Assembly (NCBI GenBank): GCA_963576475.1
Contig: OY754981.1
Coordinates: forward strand, 13,652,716 to 13,716,715
Reading direction: 5' to 3'
DNA from: Molanna angustata
Lineage: Eukaryota > Arthropoda > Insecta > Trichoptera > Molannidae
DNA: 64,000 nucleotides
In this document: in pieces, positions 1 to 9,971 of the stretch
Layout of the letters: each line of letters starts with the position of its first letter
How positions within the stretch are numbered: the stretch's first letter is position 1
Notes under the pieces: generated by a model
What the model was told of the DNA's origin: nothing
Database searches by the model: none
Seen by the model: only the letters and a program-made list of their open reading frames with translations
Program-made: the position numbers and the translations under genes

Positions 1-3000
1 CGTACGTGGGTCCTCCTTTCTACGGGCCATTGAGTGGGTGGTTTCTTCAGGAACCCGGGGCCTCCGAACCACATGCCATCAGGTCGGAGGTCGGGCATCT
101 CTTGGCATCTGGTGCCAAGGTCGGCAGGGTTGAGTGCGGTCGGCACCCACCGCCAGCTTTTGATGTCTGTCAGCTCGTCTATTTCGCCCAGTCTATTGGC
201 GACAAATGTTGAGTATGACCGCGGGTCGGTCCTCAGCCATTGCAACACTGTCGTTGAGTCGGTCCAGTGCACCGTCTCCTCGATCGGCTTCTCGCACTCC
301 CTCCTCACGGTGGCGGCTAGTCTGGCCGCTATGAGAGCCCCTTGTAGCTCGAGGCGCGGTATCGATAGCGGCCGTAGCGGTGTCACTTTGCATTTGCTCG
401 TGAGGAAGGTTACTCGAGTGTCGGTTGGCGTACCTTCTACCATATAGGCGACGGCGCAATACGCCGTTTCGGATGCGTCGCTGAAGACGTGTAGGGTCCT
501 CCGTGCGTTGGGATACCATCGGCAACACCTGGGAATCACGCAATGGGCGGTGCTCAGCGCTGCTCGCAGGGCCTGCCACTCGTACAGGTGTTCCGGCCAT
601 AGAGTATCGTCCCAGTCTATGTTAGACCTCCATATTCTTTGTAGGAGGGCCTTGGCTCGCACGGTGAGGCATGAGGCAATGCCGAGCGGATCAAATATTT
701 TCATGGTCTCCGCCAGGACTTTCCTCTTTGTCGGGTGTTCGTCGCAATCTCCCAGTAGATGATCGAACGTACATGATATTTCGTCTCGTTTCGGGTCCCA
801 GCGGACTCCGAGGACGCGTTCCGTGGACTCGCCGCAAGTGATGATATCTACGGCGGCCGGCGCTCTCTTGTTTCTAGGTATGTCTCCTAGGACGGATTCG
901 CAGTTTGACGCCCAGTTGGCGAGTTCGAATCCGCCGCTTTTGAGGAGGGCGCTTACGCTCTTTGCCAAGGTTTCGGCTTCGCCTGGCGTGTCGGCTGCGT
1001 CCAGATAATCGTCCATGTAAAATTTCTTCCGGATCGCCATTGCAGCTTTCGGGTGCGTCGCCTGGTGCATTTCGGCGATCTGTTCGCGAACATATTGCGC
1101 GCTGCTCGGCGAACATTTCGCCCCGAACATCATGGATGTCAGGACGAAGGTGCTGGGCTGTTTTCCGGGGGTGTCTCTCCACAGGAATAGCTGAGCCGCC
1201 TGGTCTTCCCTCTTGATTTTAATTCGCAGAAACATCTCCTTGATGTCTGCGGCGACGGCGATCTTTCCTTCGCGAAAACGTAGAACATTGCCGAGCAGCG
1301 ATGATAAGAGGTCCGGTCCAGCGAGCAGGGTGTCGTTCAGTGACGTTCCTTTGTACTTGCTGGCGGCGTCGAAGACAATGCGCAGCTTCCCGGGTTTCTT
1401 CGGGTTGATGACCGCGAAGTGAGGCAGATACCATTTCCGATTTGCCGTGACAGCTTCATCGGCAGCCAATGGGCGTGCATACCCCTTGGCGAGAAGGTCT
1501 TTCATTTTCTCGCGGTATGCGTTCGCCATTTTATCATCGGCTTTTAATTTTTTCTCTAATTGCGCAAGCCGATTTATTGCGCAATTCTTGTTGTCGGGCA
1601 GGTGTGAGTTTTCGTTTCGCCACAGAAGGCCGGTCTCCCACCGTCCCTCTGGTAATCGTCTCGTCGTTTCTCGCATGATTGTCACAGCCTTTTTGTCTTC
1701 TTCCCGTTCACGGGCGGCGGCGGTGACTCCCAGTGCGTCCACCGAGAAGCTCCATTTCACCAACTCGTTCAGTTCCCGATATTGGGCGGCGATTGTGCAA
1801 GCGACGGTATGTTGTGCAACTTCTTCGTGCGCTGGTCCGCCGCCGCCGTGCACCGTCCATCCAAGGGCAGTGCGTGACGCAATCCGTGCGCCTCCATTTT
1901 CCCGTACTTCGCGGGATACAATTAGGTGGGCATTGTCTTGCCCTAGCAGCATCTGCGGCAGTGTGGTGCGTCTCGACGCTCCCGAGCGGCCATTGCACGC
2001 GTTGGCGTTCATCATCAGCGAGTGTGGTAGCCGTAGATCCTTGACGGTGTAGGCAGCGACTGTGTATTGATGGCTGTCGCCCGTTACTTTCAGTCGCACC
2101 CGGCGTGATTGAACGTCGGTATGCATTCCGCCTGCCCCGCGTAATCTCAGCTGTCGTGCCGGTCCGTCGGCGCCGACTTCGCGTGCCACTGCTGCGTCTA
2201 CCAAGGTGATTGTTGACCCTTCGTCGAGAAGTGCGTGTATTTTCACTTCTCCGGTTGGCCCGTTCACTGTCACCGGGAGTATTTTCAGGAGCGTCTCTGT
2301 TTCCAAGCCGTCTCGTGCAATATTATTGCACACACTCTCTGTCGGCGCAGCGTTGTTGTTGCGAGGGTTGTGGAGTAGGTGGTGGTGCGGCATGTCGCAT
2401 CCTTCGATACCACATTTCCTCTTCTTCTTGCAGAACTTCGCTCTGTGGCCGGCAAGTAGACATACGGCACATAATCGCTTGCTTTTCGTGTATGTCCAAC
2501 GTTCGTTTACACTTTTTTCCCGAAATATTGCACAATCGTACAGCGGGTGTAACTCATTGCACAAGTCACAGGCCGGTGTATTTTTCTTTTCCTCTACTAC
2601 GTGGTGGACAGTGGCGTTTCCGTCTCGACGTTGCGCATCTCGTTTTGCCGGTTTACCTGAGCGTAGACTGCCCATGTTCGGCGCCGCATTGCACAATCCG
2701 TCTAGCCACTGTGACAGCTCTTGGGTGGTCGCTTTGGTGGTTCTATTTCTTCCTGTATCGAACCACATCAGCTGCACGTAGATCGGTAGCTTCGCCACTA
2801 TCTCTTCCAGTAGTTGAGGTGCTATCAAGTACGTCTTGTCGACCCCTCTGATTGTCGAAACCACGTTGCTCACGGCCAATGCGAAGTCCCGCAACGTGTC
2901 CATGGATGCTGGCTCTGCGACGCGCGGTATTCTGCGCAGCCTGTCCACCATCGCACCCACTATCATCTGGGGGTGACCGAAGTTTTTTTCTAGCCTGTCC

Positions 3001-3644
3001 ATTATTTCGGGTATGTTTTTTGCGTCGGTCAACAGTGCTGAGACGACTTCGTGCGCTTTTCCGGTCAACGCTTGTCGCAGCCGGAGGATGTTCTCTGCGT
3101 CGGTCAGGTTGCACAGTTGAGTCGACTGATCCCACTGACTTTTGAAGTTACGCCAGTCCATGGCGTCTCCGGAGAACAGCGGCAGGGCTACCGCCGTACT
3201 GTCTCTCGCCATACACGTATTGTGCCTTGGCGTATTGTTACTGCGGGTCTCTTGCTCGGGTGACGGGCAGCTGTCGGGTGCTGACGCTACCCGCCAGGCT
3301 TCGTTGAAGGCGACTGTGAAGAACGCCATCCGATCCGATTCTTTTGTCGCCCATTCTCGCGTTCGCCTGGAGGCCTCGGTCTCAGCGGTTGGCTCCGGCG
3401 TGACGTGGTCTGCATTGGATGTTCCTGGTGCTGCATGGTCGGGTCCGGCCGTGCGTGCTTTCAGGATCTCGTTCATCTGCTTCTGCTGTCGTTCCAGTTG
3501 AACTTTTTGTTCACGGATAACCTTCCGTAGCTGTACGATGGTGTCCTCGCTCGTTGTCTCGACTGTGTGCGTCGAGTCGTTGTCGGAGACATCTTCTTCC
3601 AGCTCCTTGGCAGCATTTTTCCCGCTTCTCAACGATGGAGTCAT
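1..3644 (-). CDS. BEL/Pao retrotransposon gag-pol polyprotein, C-terminus beyond window
   Basis: One minus-strand frame is open from ATG (complement of 3642-3644) to the left edge, at least 1,214 codons. It encodes the retroelement structural and replication polyprotein. Visible in order: an N-terminal Gag region with a Q/R/E-rich coiled-coil-like stretch (about residues 30-60); zinc-knuckle motifs including C-x2-C-x4-H-x4-C at residues 392-405, followed by a Cys/His-rich CDMPHHHLLH; an aspartic protease with ALLDEGST around residue 474; reverse transcriptase with the YMDD box (residues 876-879, bases about 1007-1019); and an RNase H-like region with SDASE and WTDSTTVLQWL near the left edge. 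Integrase would lie beyond base 1. Domain order and the DEGS protease are typical of BEL/Pao, whose polyproteins are usually longer than the part seen. I saw no stop or frameshift, so the copy looks young. The start is chosen as the first ATG after the LTR and leader. Plus-strand frames here are shadows. Confidence 0.93.
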   Translation of the reverse strand, partial: MTPSLRSGKNAAKELEEDVSDNDSTHTVETTSEDTIVQLRKVIREQKVQLERQQKQMNEILKARTAGPDHAAPGTSNADHVTPEPTAETEASRRTREWATKESDRMAFFTVAFNEAWRVASAPDSCPSPEQETRSNNTPRHNTCMARDSTAVALPLFSGDAMDWRNFKSQWDQSTQLCNLTDAENILRLRQALTGKAHEVVSALLTDAKNIPEIMDRLEKNFGHPQMIVGAMVDRLRRIPRVAEPASMDTLRDFALAVSNVVSTIRGVDKTYLIAPQLLEEIVAKLPIYVQLMWFDTGRNRTTKATTQELSQWLDGLCNAAPNMGSLRSGKPAKRDAQRRDGNATVHHVVEEKKNTPACDLCNELHPLYDCAIFREKSVNERWTYTKSKRLCAVCLLAGHRAKFCKKKRKCGIEGCDMPHHHLLHNPRNNNAAPTESVCNNIARDGLETETLLKILPVTVNGPTGEVKIHALLDEGSTITLVDAAVAREVGADGPARQLRLRGAGGMHTDVQSRRVRLKVTGDSHQYTVAAYTVKDLRLPHSLMMNANACNGRSGASRRTTLPQMLLGQDNAHLIVSREVRENGGARIASRTALGWTVHGGGGPAHEEVAQHTVACTIAAQYRELNELVKWSFSVDALGVTAAAREREEDKKAVTIMRETTRRLPEGRWETGLLWRNENSHLPDNKNCAINRLAQLEKKLKADDKMANAYREKMKDLLAKGYARPLAADEAVTANRKWYLPHFAVINPKKPGKLRIVFDAASKYKGTSLNDTLLAGPDLLSSLLGNVLRFREGKIAVAADIKEMFLRIKIKREDQAAQLFLWRDTPGKQPSTFVLTSMMFGAKCSPSSAQYVREQIAEMHQATHPKAAMAIRKKFYMDDYLDAADTPGEAETLAKSVSALLKSGGFELANWASNCESVLGDIPRNKRAPAAVDIITCGESTERVLGVRWDPKRDEISCTFDHLLGDCDEHPTKRKVLAETMKIFDPLGIASCLTVRAKALLQRIWRSNIDWDDTLWPEHLYEWQALRAALSTAHCVIPRCCRWYPNARRTLHVFSDASETAYCAVAYMVEGTPTDTRVTFLTSKCKVTPLRPLSIPRLELQGALIAARLAATVRRECEKPIEETVHWTDSTTVLQWLRTDPRSYSTFVANRLGEIDELTDIKSWRWVPTALNPADLGTRCQEMPDLRPDGMWFGGPGFLKKPPTQWPVERRTHV

Positions 3645-3699
3645 CTTGGCGATTATACACACTGGATGAAGATCGATCCGGCGCTCGAAGGACCAAAAA
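3645..3699 (-). promoter_or_regulatory. BEL/Pao leader with probable primer-binding site
   Basis: Immediately after the LTR, on the minus strand, comes TTTTTGGTCCTTCGAGCG, then about 35 nt to the gag ATG. A sequence beginning TGG a few bases inside the 5' LTR is expected for a tRNA primer-binding site, and TTTGGTCCTTCGAGC is a leader I recognise from BEL/Pao elements. Which tRNA primes it was not determined. Confidence 0.6.
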
Positions 3700-4313
3700 T
3701 GTTACGGACGGCAGTGGTTAGCCGAACGCAGCACTTTATTTTATTTAAGGCGGTGGCTCGCCTCTTCACCGTGGATCGCCTCGTCGTCTCCACGTAGCTC
3801 CAGCAGCTCGCTACACAGTATACGACTCGTATACTATGTAGAAGAGATATTCGGGATGAATGCTTCCGTCGGTGGTTGATTCCAGTTCAAAATGGTAGTC
3901 CAGGTTCAGGCAGGGTCGTCGAGTGTTCCATATTCCAAGCAGGTTCAGGCAGCGTCGAGTCAAGAGATAAATTATAAACGCAGGTAGTGGTATGAAAGAA
4001 CATATATTTTGCACAATGTGCCGTATATTTATATATTGCCGCCGGTCAATGAGCGGCCGGCGGTACAACGATTTTCGGGCGCGGTGAGGCATGCTAGTCG
4101 GTCTGCGCGGGGGTGTGCAGTCGTGTACCGCGGCGGGTATCCGCCGGCGGCCGAACGACTTTCACCATTTCCCGGCTAGGCCCTACACATGTATCCTCGC
4201 CGCTACCCAGTTACATTACAATATAATACAATATAATCAGAGTCAGGCACATTGGCTTTATTTTTCCGCGATACATTTCATAACTTAAACCTAATCCAAT
4301 CTCGTCCGTTACA
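3700..4313 (-). repeat. BEL/Pao 5' LTR
   Basis: On the minus strand the LTR begins TGTAACGGACG (4313 downward) and ends CGTCCGTAACA (ending at 3700). The two ends form an 11 bp inverted repeat with one mismatch and the usual TG...CA form. A TATA-like stretch, ATATATAAATATACGG, lies at about 4022-4038 on the minus strand. The partner LTR would lie outside the window, so identity and target duplication cannot be checked here. The outside flank on the plus strand starts CAGTATT. The minus-strand frame at 3811-4092 is within this LTR and is not considered coding. Confidence 0.8.
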
Positions 4314-4464
4314 CAGTATTTGAATTTTGGCAGATAATCCTCTGAAAATATGTAATTGGCTAAGAATGTCGCTTGTGAGTACGTATGTACATCTCTTACT
4401 TTTAAAAATATTTTATTTAATATGATCCATTCCTAGTGAAAGATTATGTTTGAAACTAAAAAAA

Positions 4465-4668
4465 AACATCTGGTTAAACTAAGTTTAGTTTGTCGATCGA
4501 CAATTCTTGATAGAACTCCATTGTACGTTGATATGTTATAAAAATATAAAAATACTTGGATTATTCTGACGATGTGCTTTGCACGAAACGCGTCAATAAT
4601 CTAATAAATACAATAGAACTATAACCAAGTATTTTTATATTTTTATAACATATCAACATCTGGTTAAA
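4465..4668. repeat. Fold-back element with direct-repeat flanks and hammerhead core
   Basis: A perfect 33 bp inverted repeat (4527-4559 and 4625-4657; arms start GTTGATATGTTATAAAAA) encloses the hammerhead-like core. The 14 bp direct repeat AACATCTGGTTAAA occurs at 4465-4478 and 4655-4668 and looks like a target-site duplication, placing the insert at about 4479-4654. No protein is coded. Short sequences with hammerheads and direct repeats occur in Penelope-like retroelement termini and in retrozymes; either origin is inference. Confidence 0.65.
4559..4601 (+). ncRNA. Type I hammerhead ribozyme motif
   Basis: All three conserved boxes are present in order. Helix I 5' strand GATTATT (4559-4565); core CTGACGA (4566-4572); helix II GTGC/GCAC closed by TTT (4574-4584, one extra T at 4573); core GAAA (4585-4588); very short helix III C-GC-G (4589-4592); cleavage triplet ending GTC at 4594; helix I 3' strand AATAATC (4595-4601), a perfect 7 bp complement of the 5' strand. 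Cleavage would fall after C4594. A minimal helix III is known in hammerheads of Penelope-like elements, which may act as dimers. The single unpaired base between A9 and helix II departs from the commonest form, though such insertions exist in natural ribozymes. Activity is not shown. Confidence 0.75.
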
Positions 4669-4994
4669 GTTTATAAAGTTTATTGGAAATATGTGTTGTT
4701 TTATTAAAACAAAAATATGAAATTTTTAATGATGCAAGTTTAACAATTCGGTTGGATATGTAAAATTCACAATACCATTGTATTCCGTGATATTATATCG
4801 GGTTTATTGTTTGTTCCCAGAGACCATACGATCTAACCAGATATCATTTAAGAAATATTTTACAATACATCAACAGATTGGTTTTGTGCGTCACTCTATA
4901 AAATTCATTCAAGACAGTTGTAATCAATTTAAAACTGTCCGACATACATAAAATTAAGTTCTATCATAATAAACAGGATGACAATTTTTCATAA
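4669..4994. other. AT-rich stretch without recognised feature
   Basis: About 325 bp of AT-rich sequence between the hammerhead element and the Helitron composite. No open frame with recognisable similarity and no repeat termini were seen. Confidence 0.5.
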
Positions 4995-5115
4995 CTAGTT
5001 GCATGTAACACATGAGATCCAACTGTCGATAGCGATAGTATGTATAGTTGAAGAATATGTACCAAACTATAAACCCATAGATACAAATTATTGAATATTT
5101 TCAGATATTTTGTTT

Positions 5116-6689
5116 TCCAACTGTCGATTTGTTCAGGAGAACTTTGTTCTCTTAACATATCGACAATGTATCAAGCCAGAATACGCGAGAATTGTATGGA
5201 GAGGTCTACTTTTTTCACGGCTTTTCCAACTTTGAAGTCAAAAAACACCAACTTAGAGGCTTCGCAGCATATATGTTCCATACACGGATTTACTCAGAAT
5301 TCGGAGTAGAACATTTCGTGTGTCTGTGTGTGTGTGTGTCTGTGTGTGTGTCTGTGTGTGTGTGTGTCTGTGTGTGTGTCTGTGTGTCCGTCCCCCCCTT
5401 ATAACTTTTGATCCGCTCAATTTACAGAGCCCAAAATTTTAGAATATATAAACAGTTATAGGCCTACAAAACTTTTATACTCAGAATTTTGAATTTTTGT
5501 TTCAGTCAGGGGTTATCAACTTTTGAATTTTTACTTTATTTTTCCATATATCTCAGAAACCATAAACGCTAGAACGCTGAGAATTGGTACAAATATAGAC
5601 AAATACAAAATCTCAAATTAGTTTTTTCAAAAAAATTCCAGGGTTTCTCAAACATTTTTTCCAACTGTCGATTTGTTCAGGAGAACTTTGTTCTCTTAAC
5701 ATATCGACAATGTATCAAGCCAGAATACGCGAGAATTGTATGGAGAGGTCTACTTTTTTCACGGCTTTTCCATCTTTGAAGTCAAAAAACACCAACTTAG
5801 AGGCTTCGCAGCATATATGTTCCATACACGGATTTACTCAGAATTCGGAGTAGAACATTTCGTGTGTCTGTGTGTGTGTGTGTCTGTGTGTGTGTCTGTG
5901 TGTGTGTCTGTGTGTCCGTCCCCCCCTTATAACTTTTGATCCGCTCAATTTACAGAGCCTAAAATTTCAGAATATATAAACAGTTACAGGCCTACAAAAC
6001 TTTTATACTCGGAATTTTGAATTTTTGTTTCAGTCAGGGGTTATCAACTTTTGAATTTTTATTTTATTTTTCCATATATCTCAGAAACCATAAACGGTAG
6101 AACGCTGAAAATTGGTACAAACATAGACAAATACAAAATCTCAAATTTGTTTTTTCAAAAAAATTCCAGGGTTTCTCAAACATTTTTTATTAAGAAAAAT
6201 ATTTTTTTTATGATAAATTTATGAGTTTAACTGCCTATATTTCCAAAACTTTTACAATTATCGAAATAAACCGAAACACCCCAACTAGATAATTTAATTT
6301 TCTATAAAAAATATTAACATTGTAGTAGAAGATCTCAATTTTTTTTTAACATTTTTTTTAAAAATTGAATTTAGTGACGACATCGCTTCATACATTTTGT
6401 ATGGCAGTCGCCTATACACAATATGTAAGAAGACTTAATAGTTTGATACTTCATCTCCAAACATACATACATACATACCATCATGCTATTTGCATATTCT
6501 GGGTAGGAAAAAGGATCTTCCTCCATACTATCCTATCTTGACATACATACCTACGTATGTTGTATAGAAAACAAAATATCTGACAATATTCAATAATTTG
6601 TATTTATGGGTTTATAGTTTGGTACATATTCTTCAACTATACATACTATCGCTATCGACAGTTGGATCTCATGTGTTACATGCAACTAG
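5116..6689 (+). mobile_element. Helitron-like insert, partial unit 1 plus full unit 2
   Basis: Plus-oriented insertion into unit 3. The left host sequence ...GATATTTTGTTT (to 5115) continues exactly as TCTATACAAC from 6690, so the target is T/T with no duplication. The insert holds a truncated unit (5116-5659, TCCAACTGTCGATTTG to CAAACATTTTT) joined to a complete unit (5660-6689). The 3' end shows ATCGACAGTTGGA (6654-6666), hairpin CATGT/ACATG (6670-6682) and CTAG (6686-6689). The 60-70 residue frames over the microsatellite repeat from copy to copy only because the DNA does. Confidence 0.85.
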
Positions 6690-7577
6690 TCTATACAACA
6701 TATGATGGAAGAAGATCCTTTTTCCTACCCAGAATATGCAAATTGCATGATGGTATGTATGTATGTTTGGAGATGAAGTAACAAACTATTAAGTCTTCTT
6801 ACATATTGTGTATAGGCGACTGCCATACAAAATGTATGAAGCGATGTCGTCACTAAATTCAATTTTTAAAAAAATTGTTAAAAAAAAATTGAGATCTTCT
6901 ACTACAATGTTAATATTTTTTATAGAAAATTAAATTATCTAGTTGGGGTGTTTCGGCTTTTTTCGATAATTGTAAAAGTTTTGGAAATATAGGCAGTTAA
7001 ACTCATAAATTTATCATAAAAAAAATATTTTTCTTAATAAAAAATGTTTGAGAAACCCTGGAATTTTTTTGAAAAAACTAATTTGAGATTTTGTATTTGT
7101 CTATGTTTGTACCAATTTTCAGCGTTCTACCGTTTATGGTTTCTGAGATATATGGAAAAATAAAATAAAAATTCAAAAGTTGATAACCCCTGACTGAAAC
7201 AAAAATTCAAAATTCCGAGTATAAAAGTTTTGTAGGCCTGTAACTGTTTATATATTCTGAAATTTAAGGCTCAGTAAATTGAGCGGATCAAAAGTTATAA
7301 GGGGGGGACGGACACACAGACACACACACAGACACACACACACACACAGACACACACACAGACACACAGACACACGAAATGTTCTACTCCGAATTCTGAG
7401 TAAATCCGTGTATGGAACATATATGCTGCGAAGCCTCTAAGTTGGTGTTTTTTGACTTCAAAGTTGGAAAATCCATGAAAAAAGTAGACCTCTCCATACA
7501 ATTCTCGCGTATTCTGGCTTGATACATTGTCGATATGTTAAAAGAACAAAGTTCTCCTGAACAAATCGACAGTTGGA
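6690..7577 (-). mobile_element. Helitron-like unit 3, main part
   Basis: Minus-oriented unit whose 3' terminal 121 bp lie at 4995-5115 (CTAG, hairpin, subterminal repeat) and whose remainder lies here, ending in ...CGACAGTTGGA at 7577 (the element's 5' end). The two parts are separated only by the plus-oriented insertion at 5116-6689. Restored length is about 1.0 kb, the same as the other full units. Confidence 0.85.
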
Positions 7578-7697
7578 CAACATATGTAGGTATGTATGTC
7601 AAGATAGGATAGTATGGAGGAAGATCCTTTTTCCTACCCAGAATATGCAAATAGCATGATGGTATGTATGTATGTTTGGAGTCGAAGTATCAAACTA

Positions 7698-8731
7698 CTA
7701 GTTGCATGTAACACATGAGATCCAACTGTCGATAGCGATAGTATGTATAGTTGAAGAATATGTACCAAACTATAAACCCATAGATACAAATTATTGAATA
7801 TTTTCAGATATTTTGTTTTCTATACAACATATGTAGGTATGTATGTCAAGATAGGATAGTATGGAAGAAGATCCTTTTTCCTACCCAGAATATGCAAATT
7901 GCATGATGGTATGTATGTATGTTTGGAGATGAAGTAACAAACTATTAAGTCTTCTTACATATTGTGTATAGGCGACTGCCATACAAAATGTATGAAGCGA
8001 TGTCGTCACTAAATTCAATTTTTAAAAAAATTGTTAAAAAAAAATTGAGATCTTCTACTACAATGTTAATATTTTTTATAGAAAATTAAATTATCTAGTT
8101 GGGGTGTTTCGGCTTTTTTCGATAATTGTAAAAGTTTTGGAAATATAGGCAGTTAAACTCATAAATTTATCATAAAAAAAATATTTTTCTTAATAAAAAA
8201 TGTTTGAGAAACCCTGGAATTTTTTTGAAAAAACTAATTTGAGATTTTGTATTTGTCTATGTTTGTACCAATTTTCAGCGTTCTACCGTTTATGGTTTCT
8301 GAGATATATGGAAAAATAAAATAAAAATTCAAAAGTTGATAACCCCTGACTGAAACAAAAATTCAAAATTCCGAGTATAAAAGTTTTGTAGGCCTGTAAC
8401 TGTTTATATATTCTGAAATTTTAGGCTCTGTAAATTGAGCGGATCAAAAGTTATAAGGGGGGGACGGACACACAGACACACACACAGACACACAGACACA
8501 CACACAGACACACACACACACAGACACACGAAATGTTCTACTCCGAATTCTGAGTAAATCCGTGTATGGAACATATATGCTGCGAAGCCTCTAAGTTGGT
8601 GTTTTTTGACTTCAAAGTTGGAAAATCCATGAAAAAAGTAGACCTCTCCATACAATTCTCGCGTATTCTGGCTTGATACATTGTCGATATGTTAAGAGAA
8701 CAAAGTTCTCCTGAACAAATCGACAGTTGGA
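7698..8731 (-). mobile_element. Helitron-like unit 4, complete
   Basis: Minus-oriented full unit with CTAG at 7698-7701, hairpin just inside, subterminal repeat, and 5' end ...CGACAGTTGGA at 8731; about 1,034 bp. Together with the 67 bp spacer and unit 5 it occupies a single A/T site in unit H. Confidence 0.85.
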
Positions 8732-8798
8732 TGAACAACCACAAAATATCCGCCGAGTATTTATACTACACTAAATTTAGTTTCACTGTTTACATATA
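8732..8798. other. 67 bp non-family spacer between Helitron-like units
   Basis: The only stretch inside the composite that is not made of the family sequence (starts TGAACAACCACAAAATATCC). It sits between the 5' end of unit 4 and the CTAG end of unit 5 and moved with them into unit H. This fits read-through past a CTAG end or capture of flanking DNA by rolling-circle transposition; that is inference. Confidence 0.65.
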
Positions 8799-9834
8799 CT
8801 AGTTGCATGTAACACATGAGATCCAACTGTCGATAGCGATAGTATGTATAGTTGAAGAATATGTACCAAACTATAAACCCATAGATACAAATTATTGAAT
8901 ATTTTCAGATATTTTGTTTTCTATACAACATATGTAGGTATGTATGTCAAGATAGGATAGTATGGAGGAAGATCCTTTTTCCTACCCAGAATATGCAAAT
9001 TGCATGATGGTATGTATGTATGTTTGGAGATGAAGTAACAAACTATTAAGTCTTCTTACATATTGTGTATAGGCGACTGCCATACAAAATGTATGAAGCG
9101 ATGTCGTCACTAAATTCAATTTTTAAAAAAATTGTTAAAAAAAAATTGAGATCTTCTACTACAATGTTAATATTTTTTATAGAAAAATGAATTATCTAGT
9201 TGGGGTGTTTCAGCTTTTTTCGATAATTGTAAAAGTTTTGGAAATATAGGCAGTTAAACTCATAAATTTATCTTAAAAAAAATATTTTTCTTAATAAAAA
9301 ATGTTTGAGGAACCCTGGAATTTTTCTGAAAAAACTAATTTGAGATTTTGTATTTGTCTATGTTTGTACCAATTTTCAGCGTTCTAGCGTTTATGGTTTC
9401 TGAGATATATGGAAAAATAAAATAAAAATTCAAAAGTTGATAACCCCTGACTGAAACAAAAATTCAAAATTCCGAGTATAAAAGTTTTGTAGGCCTGTAA
9501 CTGTTTATATATTCTGAAATTTTAGGCTCTGTAAATTGAGCGGATCAAAAGTAATAAGGGGGGGACGGACACACAGACACACACACACACACACACACAG
9601 ACACACACACACACACAGACACACAGACACACGAAATGTTCTACTCCGAATTCTGAGTAAATCCGTGTATGGAACATATATGCTGCGAAGCCTCTAAGTT
9701 GGTGTTTTTTGACTTCAAAGTTGGAAAAGCCATGAAAAAAGTAGACCTCTCCATACAATTCTCGCGTATTCTGGCTTGATACATTGTCGATATGTTAAGA
9801 GAACAAAGTTCTCCTGAACAAATCGACAGTTGGA
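8799..9834 (-). mobile_element. Helitron-like unit 5, complete
   Basis: Minus-oriented full unit: CTAG at 8799-8802, 5' end at 9834, about 1,036 bp. The right flank TTAAGTC continues unit H. Confidence 0.85.
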
Positions 9835-9971
9835 TTAAGTCTTCTTACATATTGTGTATAGGCGACTGCCATACAAAATGTATGAAGCGATGTCGTCACT
9901 AAATTCAATTTTTAAAAAAATGTTAAAAAAAAATTGAGATCTTCTACTACATTGCTGATATTTTTTATAGA

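Noticed and set aside
34..2851. Long plus-strand frames of 100-213 codons in the first 3 kb
   Set aside because: They lie opposite the continuous BEL/Pao frame, which has recognisable protease, zinc knuckle and RT motifs. The plus frames are shadows of its GC-rich codons.
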